Source: Actinomadura rayongensis
Lineage (GTDB): Bacteria; Actinomycetota; Actinomycetes; Streptosporangiales; Streptosporangiaceae
NCBI RefSeq assembly: GCF_009831215.1
Contig: NZ_WUTW01000009.1
Span: 123,467-187,466 of the forward strand
DNA length: 64,000 nucleotides
Reading direction: 5' to 3'
Under the pieces are notes generated by a model. The model did not search any database. It was not told the origin of the DNA and saw only the letters and a program-made list of their open reading frames with translations. The position numbers and the translations under genes were made by a program. Positions 52,606 through 60,330 of this stretch are shown piece after piece (position 1 is the first letter of the stretch; every line of letters begins with the position of its first letter).

Positions 52606-53375
52606 CGATCGCGCTGCGGGGCCTCGGCGTGGAGCTGGACGGGCGTCCGGTGCTGCGCGGCGTCGACCTGGACGTCCCGGCGGGCTCCTGGACGGCCGTG
52701 ATCGGCCCGAACGGCGCCGGCAAGTCGACGCTGCTGCTGGCGCTGCTCGGGCTGCGTCCCGGACGCGGCGCGGTGACGATCGGCGGCCGGGATCCCCGCG
52801 CGCTGCGGCCCCGCGAGCGCGCCCGGCTCGTCGCGTACACGCCGCAACGTCCGCAACTGCCGGACGGGATGACGGTGTTCGACTACACGCTGCTCGGTCG
52901 CGCGTCCTACATTCCGTATCTCGGCCGGGAGAGCGCCCGCGACCGCGCGGTGGCGGCGGACGTGCTGGACCGGCTGCGGCTGACGGAGTTCGCGGCGCGT
53001 CCGCTCGGCCGACTGTCGGGCGGTGAGCGGCAGCGTGCGGTCCTGGCCCGCGCGCTGGCGCAGCAGGCGCCGGTACTGATCCTGGACGAGCCGACCACCG
53101 CGCTGGACATCGGCCACCAGCAGCAGGTGATGGAACTGGTGGACACACTGCGGCGCGACGATGGGCTGACCGTCGTTACGACGATCCACGACCTCACGCT
53201 CGCCGGTCAGTACGCGGACGCTCTAATCCTGCTGTCCGGCGGACGGGTCGCGGCGTCCGGCCGTCCGGCGGACGTACTAACGCGGGAGATGATCGCCGAG
53301 CACTTCGACGCCCGCGTGCAGGTCGCCGAAGGCCCGGACGGGCGTCCGATCCTCGCCCCGGAGCGCCCCCGATGA
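52602..53375 (+). CDS. btuD: Corrinoid ABC transporter ATPase BtuD
   Basis: The 257-residue ATPase has Walker A IGPNGAGKSTLL, the signature LSGGERQRAVLARAL, Walker B VLILDEPTTALD and the switch His in TIHDLTLAG. This is the FepC/BtuD class. The GTG start overlaps the btuC stop as GTGA. Its stop in turn overlaps the cbiZ start (ATGA), so the whole operon is translationally coupled. Confidence 0.94.
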   Translation: MTIALRGLGVELDGRPVLRGVDLDVPAGSWTAVIGPNGAGKSTLLLALLGLRPGRGAVTIGGRDPRALRPRERARLVAYTPQRPQLPDGMTVFDYTLLGRASYIPYLGRESARDRAVAADVLDRLRLTEFAARPLGRLSGGERQRAVLARALAQQAPVLILDEPTTALDIGHQQQVMELVDTLRRDDGLTVVTTIHDLTLAGQYADALILLSGGRVAASGRPADVLTREMIAEHFDARVQVAEGPDGRPILAPERPR

Positions 53376-54013
53376 AACTCGACCTGGTCTGGCGGGACGA
53401 GGACGGCGCCCGCCTCCCCGCGACGATCTGGCGGCCGGGCGAGGGCCGGCGGACGCTGTCGTCCGCGCTGGTCGGCGGCGGCTTCGCGACCCCGCACTGG
53501 GTGCTGAACGCGCAGGTCAGGGGCCGGTACGCACGCATGGACCCGGACGTCCACCTCGCCGAGCTGGCCGCCCGGTTCGGCCTGGACGGCCCCGGCGTCG
53601 GAATGCTCACGGCGGCGGCGGTCGACCGCACGTTCCACGGCGCGGACGAGGGCGTCACGGCCGCCGCGACGGTCGGCCTGCGCGTCCCGACCTGGGCGGC
53701 GGCGCCCGCCGGGGCCGAGGATCGGGAACTCGCGCCGGGGACGATCAACATCACGGTCGCCGTCCCGGCGCCGCTGTCGGACGCGGCCCTGGTCAACGCC
53801 GTGATGACCGCGACGGAGGCCAAGACGCAGGCGCTGCTGGAGGCGGGCTACGCCTGCACCGGCACGGCGTCGGACGCGCTCTGCATCGCGGCGCCCGAAA
53901 CGGCCGGAGAACCCGAGCCGTTCGCCGGGCCGCGCTCGCCGTGGGGCGCGCGCATCGCGCGGGCGGTACATTCCGCCGTCCGCGCGGGCGCAGAAAACTA
54001 TCGGCCCCGCTAG
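53372..54013 (+). CDS. cbiZ: Adenosylcobinamide amidohydrolase CbiZ
   Basis: The 213-residue protein matches CbiZ: LSSALVGGGFATPHWVLNAQ, VGMLTAAAVDRTF, then GTINITVAVPAPLSDAALVN and ATEAKTQALLEAGYACTGTA with SDALCIAAP. CbiZ removes the aminopropanol tail of adenosylcobinamide to give adenosylcobyric acid, allowing salvage of cobinamide and pseudo-cobalamins. Its place behind a corrinoid importer under a B12 riboswitch fits. Its TAG stop shares CTAG with the stop of the convergent TetR gene. Confidence 0.93.
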   Translation: MKLDLVWRDEDGARLPATIWRPGEGRRTLSSALVGGGFATPHWVLNAQVRGRYARMDPDVHLAELAARFGLDGPGVGMLTAAAVDRTFHGADEGVTAAATVGLRVPTWAAAPAGAEDRELAPGTINITVAVPAPLSDAALVNAVMTATEAKTQALLEAGYACTGTASDALCIAAPETAGEPEPFAGPRSPWGARIARAVHSAVRAGAENYRPR

Positions 54014-54576
54014 GTCACCGCGTCCAGCGCGGCCCGCGCCATGCCGTGCAGCAGCTCGGCCATCGCGTCGCGCGACAACCCGGCCGCGCTGTACGGGGTG
54101 GAGTTCAGCAGCCCGAAGCAGGCGTGGACGGCCGCCCGGACGCGCTCGGGAGACGCGCCGGGCCGCAGCCGCAGCAGCACCCCCACCCACTCCTCCACAT
54201 AGGCGCGCTGGAGCCGCCGGATCTCGTGCCGCTGCGGCGCGGGCACGTTGTCCAGCTCGCGCTCGTGGACGGTGATCAGCGCCGGATTGTCCAGCGCGAA
54301 CGCGATGTGCCAGCGCAGCAGCGCGTCCAGCGCGGAGCCGGGATCGGGCCCGGCGGCGCGCCGGGCGCCCTCGTCCCGCAGCCGCGCGCTGATGTCCAGC
54401 AGCATTTCGGCGAGTACGGCGTCCTTCCCGCGGAAATGCCGGTAGAGGGCGGGCCCGGTCAGGCCGACGGCCCGGCCGAGGTCGCCGATGGACACGCCGT
54501 GGAACCCGCGCCGCGCGAACAGCTCGGCCGCCGCGCCGAGGATCTCGGCACGGCGGGGGTTCACGGCGGACACCAT
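54010..54576 (-). CDS. TetR family regulator of the leucine/isovalerate operon
   Basis: The 188-residue protein has the TetR HTH at about residues 8-55 (RAEILGAAAELFARRGFHGV, IGDLGRAVGLTGPALYRHF) and a helical C-terminal domain of the SACE_7040/LiuX-like kind. It is divergent from the methylcrotonyl-CoA carboxylase operon. Two GTTAACG-type palindromes between the genes are its likely sites. Regulators in this position usually release DNA on binding an acyl-CoA of the pathway. Confidence 0.92.
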   Translation of the reverse strand: MVSAVNPRRAEILGAAAELFARRGFHGVSIGDLGRAVGLTGPALYRHFRGKDAVLAEMLLDISARLRDEGARRAAGPDPGSALDALLRWHIAFALDNPALITVHERELDNVPAPQRHEIRRLQRAYVEEWVGVLLRLRPGASPERVRAAVHACFGLLNSTPYSAAGLSRDAMAELLHGMARAALDAVT

Positions 54577-54598
54577 GCCGACGAGTGTAGACGGCCGA

Positions 54599-54616
54599 TG
54601 TTAGCGAGCGTTAACA
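54599..54616. promoter_or_regulatory. TetR operator candidate 1 (TGTTAGCGAGCGTTAACA)
   Basis: An 18-bp near-perfect palindrome (one mismatched pair) between the divergent TetR and carboxylase genes. Its half-site CGTTAACA is shared with operator 2, 25 bp away centre to centre. Confidence 0.82.
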
Positions 54617-54624
54617 TCGACGGT

Positions 54625-54640
54625 GTTAACGATCGTTAAC
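54625..54640. promoter_or_regulatory. TetR operator candidate 2 (GTTAACGATCGTTAAC)
   Basis: A perfect 16-bp palindrome lies 17 bp before the carboxyltransferase ATG, adjacent to its ribosome site. With operator 1 it should allow repression of both divergent genes. Confidence 0.86.
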
Positions 54641-54656
54641 TGCAGGGGGACGGGTG

Positions 54657-56246
54657 ATGACCGTACTGGGCACGCGCGCCGACCCGGGGTCCGGCGCGTT
54701 CAAGGAGAACGCGGCGCACCACGAGGCCCTGGTCGCCGACCTGCGCGAACGCCTCGACCGCGCCGCGCGCGGCGGCTCCGACCGCGCCCGCGAACGGCAC
54801 GTGGCGCGGGGCAAGCTGCTCCCCCGCGACCGCGTCGACACGCTGCTGGACCCGGGCTCGCCGTTCCTGGAACTGTCGCCGCTCGCCGCGACCGGCCTCT
54901 ACGACGACGCCGCGCCGGGCGCCGGGATCATCACCGGGATCGGGCGGATCGCGGGCCGCGAATGCGTCGTCGTCGCCAATGACGCGACCGTGAAAGGCGG
55001 CACGTATTACCCGGTCACGGTGAAGAAGCATCTGCGCGCGCAGGAGGTCGCGCTGCACAACCGGCTGCCGTGCGTCTACCTCGTGGACTCCGGCGGCGCG
55101 TTCCTGCCCGCGCAGGACGAGGTCTTCCCCGACCGCGACCATTTCGGCCGGATCTTCTTCAACCAGGCGACGATGTCGGCGCGCGGCATCCCGCAGATCG
55201 CGGCGGTGCTCGGCTCGTGCACGGCGGGCGGCGCGTACGTCCCGGCGATGAGCGACGAGGCGGTGATCGTCCGGAACCACGGGACGATCTTCCTCGGCGG
55301 CCCGCCGCTGGTGAAGGCCGCGACCGGCGAGGTCGTCAGCGCCGAGGACCTCGGCGGCGGCGAGCTGCACGCGCGGGTCTCCGGCGTCACCGACCACCTC
55401 GCCGAGAACGACGCGCACGCGCTCGGGATCGTCCGCGACATTGCCCGGACGTTCGGTCCGCGCGCCCCCCGCCCCTGGGAGACCGTCCCGCCCGAGGAGC
55501 CCGCGGCCGACCCCGGCGAGCTGTACGGGATCGTCCCGGCCGACCCGCGCGCGCCCTACGACGTCCGTGAGGTCATCGCCCGGATCGTGGACGGCAGCCG
55601 CTTCCAGGAGTTCAAGAAGGAGTACGGCCCGACGCTCGTCACCGGGTTCGCGCACGTCCACGGCCACCCGGTCGGCATCGTCGCCAACAACGGCATCCTG
55701 TTCGGCGAGTCGGCGATGAAGGGCGCGCATTTCGTCGAGCTGTGCGACCGGCGCAGCGTCCCGCTCGTGTTCCTGCAGAACATCACCGGGTTCATGGTCG
55801 GCCGCGAGTACGAGGCGGGCGGCATCGCCAAGCACGGCGCGAAGATGGTCACGGCGGTCGCGTGCGCGCGGGTCCCGAAGTTCACGGTCGTCATCGGCGG
55901 GTCGTTCGGCGCGGGCAACTACGCGATGTGCGGCCGGGCGTACGCGCCGCGCTTCCTGTGGATGTGGCCGAACGCGCGGATCTCGGTGATGGGCGGGGAG
56001 CAGGCGGCGAGCGTCCTCGCGACCGTCCGACGCGACCAGGCCGGCGACGGCTGGGACGAAGAGGCGTTCAAGGCCCCGATCCGCGACCAGTACGAACGGC
56101 AGGGCAACCCCTACTACTCCACGGCGCGGCTGTGGGACGACGGCGTCATCGACCCGCTCGACACGCGGCGGGTCCTCGGCCTCGGCCTGTCGGCCGCCGC
56201 GAACGCACCGCTGGAGCCGGTCGGCTACGGCGTCTTCCGGATGTGA
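54657..56246 (+). CDS. accD1: Methylcrotonyl-CoA carboxylase carboxyltransferase (beta) subunit
   Basis: The 529-residue protein is a biotin-dependent acyl-CoA carboxyltransferase: KLLPRDRVDTLLDPGSPFLE, AGIITGIGRIAGRECVVVAND, GSCTAGGAYVPAMSDEAVIV and the C-terminal IGGSFGAGNYAMCGRAYAPR. Sequence style and neighbours (HMG-CoA lyase, isovaleryl-type dehydrogenase) point to methylcrotonyl-CoA carboxylase (LiuB/AccD1) rather than propionyl-CoA carboxylase. It works with the biotin subunit encoded next. ATG 54657 follows AGGGGGA. It is the first gene of the operon. Confidence 0.92.
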   Translation: MTVLGTRADPGSGAFKENAAHHEALVADLRERLDRAARGGSDRARERHVARGKLLPRDRVDTLLDPGSPFLELSPLAATGLYDDAAPGAGIITGIGRIAGRECVVVANDATVKGGTYYPVTVKKHLRAQEVALHNRLPCVYLVDSGGAFLPAQDEVFPDRDHFGRIFFNQATMSARGIPQIAAVLGSCTAGGAYVPAMSDEAVIVRNHGTIFLGGPPLVKAATGEVVSAEDLGGGELHARVSGVTDHLAENDAHALGIVRDIARTFGPRAPRPWETVPPEEPAADPGELYGIVPADPRAPYDVREVIARIVDGSRFQEFKKEYGPTLVTGFAHVHGHPVGIVANNGILFGESAMKGAHFVELCDRRSVPLVFLQNITGFMVGREYEAGGIAKHGAKMVTAVACARVPKFTVVIGGSFGAGNYAMCGRAYAPRFLWMWPNARISVMGGEQAASVLATVRRDQAGDGWDEEAFKAPIRDQYERQGNPYYSTARLWDDGVIDPLDTRRVLGLGLSAAANAPLEPVGYGVFRM

Positions 56247-56254
56247 GGTCCGCG

Positions 56255-58204
56255 ATGTTCGGATGTGTCCTGGTCGCGAACCGCGGGGAGATCGCGGTCC
56301 GCGTGGTCCGCACGCTGCGGCGGCTCGGCGTCCGGTCGGTGGCCGTGCACACCGCCGCCGACACCGGCGCGCCGCACGTCCGGGCGGCGGACGAGGCGGT
56401 GCTGATCCCGTCCTATCTGGACGCGGACGCGGTGCTCGCGGCGGCGCGCGCGACCGGCGCGGAGGCCGTCCACCCCGGCTACGGGTTCCTGGCGGAGAAC
56501 GGCGCGTTCGCGCGGGCCTGCGCCGCCGCGGGCGTGGTGTTCGTCGGGCCGCCCGCGGACGCGATCGACGCGATGGGCGACAAGATCCGGGCGAAGCGGA
56601 CGGTCGCGGCGGCGGGCGTGCCGGTCGTCCCGGGCCGCAACGAGCCGGGCCTGGACGACGACCAGCTCGCCGCCGCAGCGCTGGAGGTCGGCCTGCCGGT
56701 GCTGCTCAAGCCGTCGGCGGGCGGCGGCGGGAAGGGCATGCGGCTGGTCCGCGACGCCGCCGGGCTGCCCGAGGCGATCGCGGCGGCGCGGCGCGAGGCC
56801 CGCGCGGCGTTCGGCGACGACACGCTGCTCGCCGAGCGGTACGTCGACAGCCCCCGGCACATCGAGATCCAGGTGTTCGCCGACGCGCACGGGAACGTCG
56901 TCCACCTCGGCGAGCGCGAGTGCAGCCTCCAGCGCCGCCACCAGAAGATCGTCGAAGAGGCGCCGTCGCCGCTGCTGGACGCCGCGACGCGGGCGCGGAT
57001 GGGCGCGAGCGCGGTCGCCGCCGCGCGGGCGGTCGGCTACACGGGCGCGGGGACGGTCGAGTACATCGTGTCCGCCGACCGCCCCGGCGAATACTTCTTC
57101 ATGGAGATGAACACCCGTCTCCAGGTGGAGCATCCTGTCACCGAGATGGCGATCCGGCCGCGCCTGGACCTCGTGGAACTCCAGCTCCGCGTCGCGGCGG
57201 GCGAGCCGCTGCCGTTCGGCCAGGACGACGTCGCGTTCGAGGGCCACGCCGTCGAGGCCCGCGTCTACGCCGAGGACCCGGCGCGCGGGTTCCTGCCGAC
57301 CGGCGGCCGGGTGCTCGCGCTGACCGAGCCGGACGGCCCCGGAATCCGCGTCGACTCCGGCCTCGCCGCGGGCGTCGAGGTCGGCGGCGCCTACGACCCG
57401 ATGCTCGCCAAGGTCGTCGCGCACGGCCCCGACCGGGCCGCCGCGCTGCGCCGGCTGGACCGCGCGCTCGCCGGGTACACGCTGCTGGGCGTCCCGACGA
57501 ACGTGGCGTTCCTGCGGGCGCTGCTGGCCCGTCCCGACGTCGCGGCCGGACGGCTGGACACCGGCCTCGCCGAGCGCGCCGCCGCCGAACTGAACGCCGA
57601 ACCCGTCCCGCCGGAGGTCCTGGCCGCCGCCGCGCTCGACCGGATGCTCGCGCTGGAGACCGGCGACCCCGACCCGTGGGCGATCCCGGACGGCTGGCGG
57701 CCCGGCGGCCCCGCCTGGACGCGCTGGACGATCGTCCCGGCGGGCGGCGCCCCGGTCGAGGTGCGCGTGCAGGGCCGCGCGGCGGACGCGCTGGTCCGCG
57801 TGGGCGACGCCGAGCCCGTCCGCGCCGCGCTCACCGCCCCCGCGACCCTCGCCTACGACGGCCGGACGCTCGCGTTCGCGCGCGTCCGCTCCGGCGACGT
57901 CCTGTGGCTCGGCCGGGACGGGCGGGCGTGGGCGCTGACCGAGCACGTTGCGGCGGAGGAGCCCGGCGGCGCGGCGGCGGGCGGCGACGGGGTGCTGCGC
58001 AGCCCGATGCCAGGGACCGTCCTCGCCGTGAAGGTCGCCGAGGGCGACCGGGTGGACGAGGGCCAGGCCGTCGCCGTGGTCGAGGCGATGAAGATGGAGC
58101 ACACCGTCACCGCGCCGTCCGGCGGCGTCGTGACGCGGCTCGCCGTCCGCACCGGGGACCGGGTCGCGCTGGACGCCGTGCTCGCCGAGATCGGGGAGGG
58201 ATGA
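56255..58204 (+). CDS. accA1: Methylcrotonyl-CoA carboxylase biotin carboxylase/biotin carrier (alpha) subunit
   Basis: The 649-residue protein combines biotin carboxylase (CVLVANRGEIAVRVVRTLRR, the ATP-grasp loop KPSAGGGGKGMRLV, and FMEMNTRLQVEHPVTE) with a C-terminal biotinyl domain whose EAMKMEH holds the biotinylated Lys. Its length fits LiuD/AccA1 alpha subunits. It carboxylates 3-methylcrotonyl-CoA with the beta subunit in leucine breakdown. It begins 8 bases after the beta gene, and its stop overlaps the next start. Confidence 0.94.
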   Translation: MFGCVLVANRGEIAVRVVRTLRRLGVRSVAVHTAADTGAPHVRAADEAVLIPSYLDADAVLAAARATGAEAVHPGYGFLAENGAFARACAAAGVVFVGPPADAIDAMGDKIRAKRTVAAAGVPVVPGRNEPGLDDDQLAAAALEVGLPVLLKPSAGGGGKGMRLVRDAAGLPEAIAAARREARAAFGDDTLLAERYVDSPRHIEIQVFADAHGNVVHLGERECSLQRRHQKIVEEAPSPLLDAATRARMGASAVAAARAVGYTGAGTVEYIVSADRPGEYFFMEMNTRLQVEHPVTEMAIRPRLDLVELQLRVAAGEPLPFGQDDVAFEGHAVEARVYAEDPARGFLPTGGRVLALTEPDGPGIRVDSGLAAGVEVGGAYDPMLAKVVAHGPDRAAALRRLDRALAGYTLLGVPTNVAFLRALLARPDVAAGRLDTGLAERAAAELNAEPVPPEVLAAAALDRMLALETGDPDPWAIPDGWRPGGPAWTRWTIVPAGGAPVEVRVQGRAADALVRVGDAEPVRAALTAPATLAYDGRTLAFARVRSGDVLWLGRDGRAWALTEHVAAEEPGGAAAGGDGVLRSPMPGTVLAVKVAEGDRVDEGQAVAVVEAMKMEHTVTAPSGGVVTRLAVRTGDRVALDAVLAEIGEG

Positions 58205-59124
58205 TGCCGGTTCCGCTGGACGGCCTGCCGGAGCGGGTCACGATCTACGAGGTCGGGCCGCGCGACGGGTTGCAGAACGAGAGCGCGGTGGTGCCGGTCG
58301 CGGTGAAGGCCGAGTTCGTGCGGCGGCTCGCGGCGGCGGGGCTGCGGGTGATCGAGACGACGAGCTTCGTCCGTCCCGACCGGGTGCCGCAGCTCGCCGA
58401 CGCCGAGGAACTGCTGGCCGCGCTGCCCCGCGGACCGGGCCGTCCGGTGCTCGTGCCGAACCTGCGCGGGCTGGACCGCGCGCTGGCGGCCGGTGTCACC
58501 GAGATCGCGATCTTCGCCAGCGCCACCGAGACGTTCGCGCGCCGCAACCTCAACCGGACCGTGGACGAGTCCCTGGACATGTTCGCGCCCGTCGTCGAGC
58601 GCGCCCGCGCGGAGGGCCTGTGGGTGCGCGGCTACCTGTCGATGGTGTGCGGCGACCCGTGGGAGGGCGACGTACCGATCGAGCAGGTAGTGGCCGTCGC
58701 GCGACGGCTCGTGGACCTCGGCTGCTCGGAGCTGAGCCTCGGCGACACGATCGGCGTCGGGACGCCCGGGCAGGTCACCGCGCTCGTCGGGGCGACGGTC
58801 GCGGCCGGGATCGACGTGGAGCGGATCGCCGTCCACTTCCACGACACCTACGGGCAGGCGCTCGCGAACACGCTCGCCGCGCTGCGCGCCGGGGTGACGA
58901 CCGTGGACGCGTCGGCGGGCGGCCTCGGCGGCTGCCCGTTCGCCCGGTCCGCGACCGGCAACCTCGCCACCGAGGACCTCGTCTGGATGCTCGACGGCCT
59001 CGGCGTCGAGACCGGCGTGGACCTGACCGCGCTGGTGGAGACCAGCGTCTGGCTCGCCGGGGAACTCGGCCGGCCCAGCCCGTCCCGGGTCGTCCGGGCG
59101 CTCGCGAAGGAGAGGAACCGATGA
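58201..59124 (+). CDS. Hydroxymethylglutaryl-CoA lyase
   Basis: The 307-residue protein shows the HMG-CoA lyase pattern. VTIYEVGPRDGLQNES carries the catalytic Arg-Asp, IETTSFVRPDRVPQLADAEE is conserved, HFHDTYGQALANTLAAL carries metal His residues, and the signature GGLGGCPFARSATGN includes the catalytic Cys. It cleaves HMG-CoA to acetoacetate and acetyl-CoA at the end of leucine catabolism. ATG 58201 overlaps the alpha-subunit stop; ATG 58204 is also possible. Confidence 0.94.
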   Translation: MMPVPLDGLPERVTIYEVGPRDGLQNESAVVPVAVKAEFVRRLAAAGLRVIETTSFVRPDRVPQLADAEELLAALPRGPGRPVLVPNLRGLDRALAAGVTEIAIFASATETFARRNLNRTVDESLDMFAPVVERARAEGLWVRGYLSMVCGDPWEGDVPIEQVVAVARRLVDLGCSELSLGDTIGVGTPGQVTALVGATVAAGIDVERIAVHFHDTYGQALANTLAALRAGVTTVDASAGGLGGCPFARSATGNLATEDLVWMLDGLGVETGVDLTALVETSVWLAGELGRPSPSRVVRALAKERNR

Positions 59125-60269
59125 TCGACTTCACGCTGACCGACGAGCAGGAGGAACTGCGCCGCACGGTCGAGCGGTTCGCCCGCGAGACGGTCGCGCC
59201 GGTGATCGGCGACCTGTACGAGCGCGGCGAGTTCCCGTACGAGATCGTCAAGGGCATGGGCGCTATGGGGCTGTTCGGCCTGCCGTTCCCGGAGCGGGAC
59301 GGCGGGATGGGCGGCGACTACTTCGCGCTGTGCCTCGCGCTGGAGGAGCTGGCGCGCGTGGACTCGTCCGTCGCGGTGACGCTGGAGGCCGCGGTGTCGC
59401 TCGGGTCCATGCCCGTCCACCGGTTCGGGACGGACGAGCAGCGCGCCGAACTCCTGCCCGCGCTGCTGTCGGGCGAGCGGATCGCGGCGTTCGGGCTCAC
59501 CGAGCCGGGCGGCGGCACCGACGTCCCCGGCGGGATGCGGACGACCGCGCGGCTCGACGGCGACGCGTGGGTGATCGACGGCTCCAAGTGCTTCATCACC
59601 AACTCCGGGACCGACGTCACCGCGTTCGTCACCGTCACCGCGCTCACCGGCGACGACGAGATCTCCACGATCATCGTGCCGAACGGGACGCCCGGGTTCA
59701 CCGTCGGGCGCAAGTACTCCAAGGTCGGCTGGTCGGCGTCCGACACCCACGAGCTGGCGTTCGACGGCGTGCGCGTCCCCGCCGCGAACCTGCTCGGCGA
59801 GCGCGGCCGGGGTTATGCACAGTTCCTGCGGATCCTTGACGAGGGCCGCGTCGCGATCGCCGCGCTGTCGGTCGGGCTCGCGCAGGGCTGCGTGGACGAG
59901 TGCCTGCGCTACGTCCGGGAGCGGTCGGCGTTCGGCCGCGAGATCGGCCGCTACCAGGCCATCCAGTTCAAGATCGCGGACATGGAGGCGCGGGCGCACA
60001 CGGCCCGGCTCGCCTACTACGCCGCCGCCGCGCTGCTCCTCGCCGGTCGGCCGTTCAAGAAGGAGGCGGCGATCGCCAAGCTCGTCGCGTCCAACGCGGC
60101 CATGGACAACGCCCGCGAGGCGACGCAGATCTTCGGCGGCTACGGCTTCATGAACGAGTACCCGGTCGGCCGGTTCTACCGGGACGCGAAGATCCTGGAG
60201 GTCGGCGAGGGGACGTCGGAGGTCCAGCGGATGCTGATCGCCCGCGCCCTCGGACTGCCCGCGTCGTAG
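59121..60269 (+). CDS. Acyl-CoA dehydrogenase, isovaleryl-CoA dehydrogenase-like
   Basis: The 382-residue flavoprotein has the acyl-CoA dehydrogenase signatures: AFGLTEPGGGTDVPGG, WVIDGSKCFITNSGTDV, RSAFGREIGRYQAIQFKIAD and ATQIFGGYGFMNEYPVGRFY with RDAKILEVGEGTSEVQRMLI. The context suggests isovaleryl-CoA (or a branched-chain acyl-CoA) as substrate, giving 3-methylcrotonyl-CoA for the carboxylase. Its ATG overlaps the lyase stop as ATGA. It ends the operon. No enoyl-CoA hydratase (LiuC) gene is present in the operon. Confidence 0.93.
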   Translation: MIDFTLTDEQEELRRTVERFARETVAPVIGDLYERGEFPYEIVKGMGAMGLFGLPFPERDGGMGGDYFALCLALEELARVDSSVAVTLEAAVSLGSMPVHRFGTDEQRAELLPALLSGERIAAFGLTEPGGGTDVPGGMRTTARLDGDAWVIDGSKCFITNSGTDVTAFVTVTALTGDDEISTIIVPNGTPGFTVGRKYSKVGWSASDTHELAFDGVRVPAANLLGERGRGYAQFLRILDEGRVAIAALSVGLAQGCVDECLRYVRERSAFGREIGRYQAIQFKIADMEARAHTARLAYYAAAALLLAGRPFKKEAAIAKLVASNAAMDNAREATQIFGGYGFMNEYPVGRFYRDAKILEVGEGTSEVQRMLIARALGLPAS

Positions 60270-60330
60270 GCGAACCCGCGCGCGGCTCCGGGCGTCCTAC
60301 GGCGGAGGGCCGTTCCGTCCGGAGGTGCGC

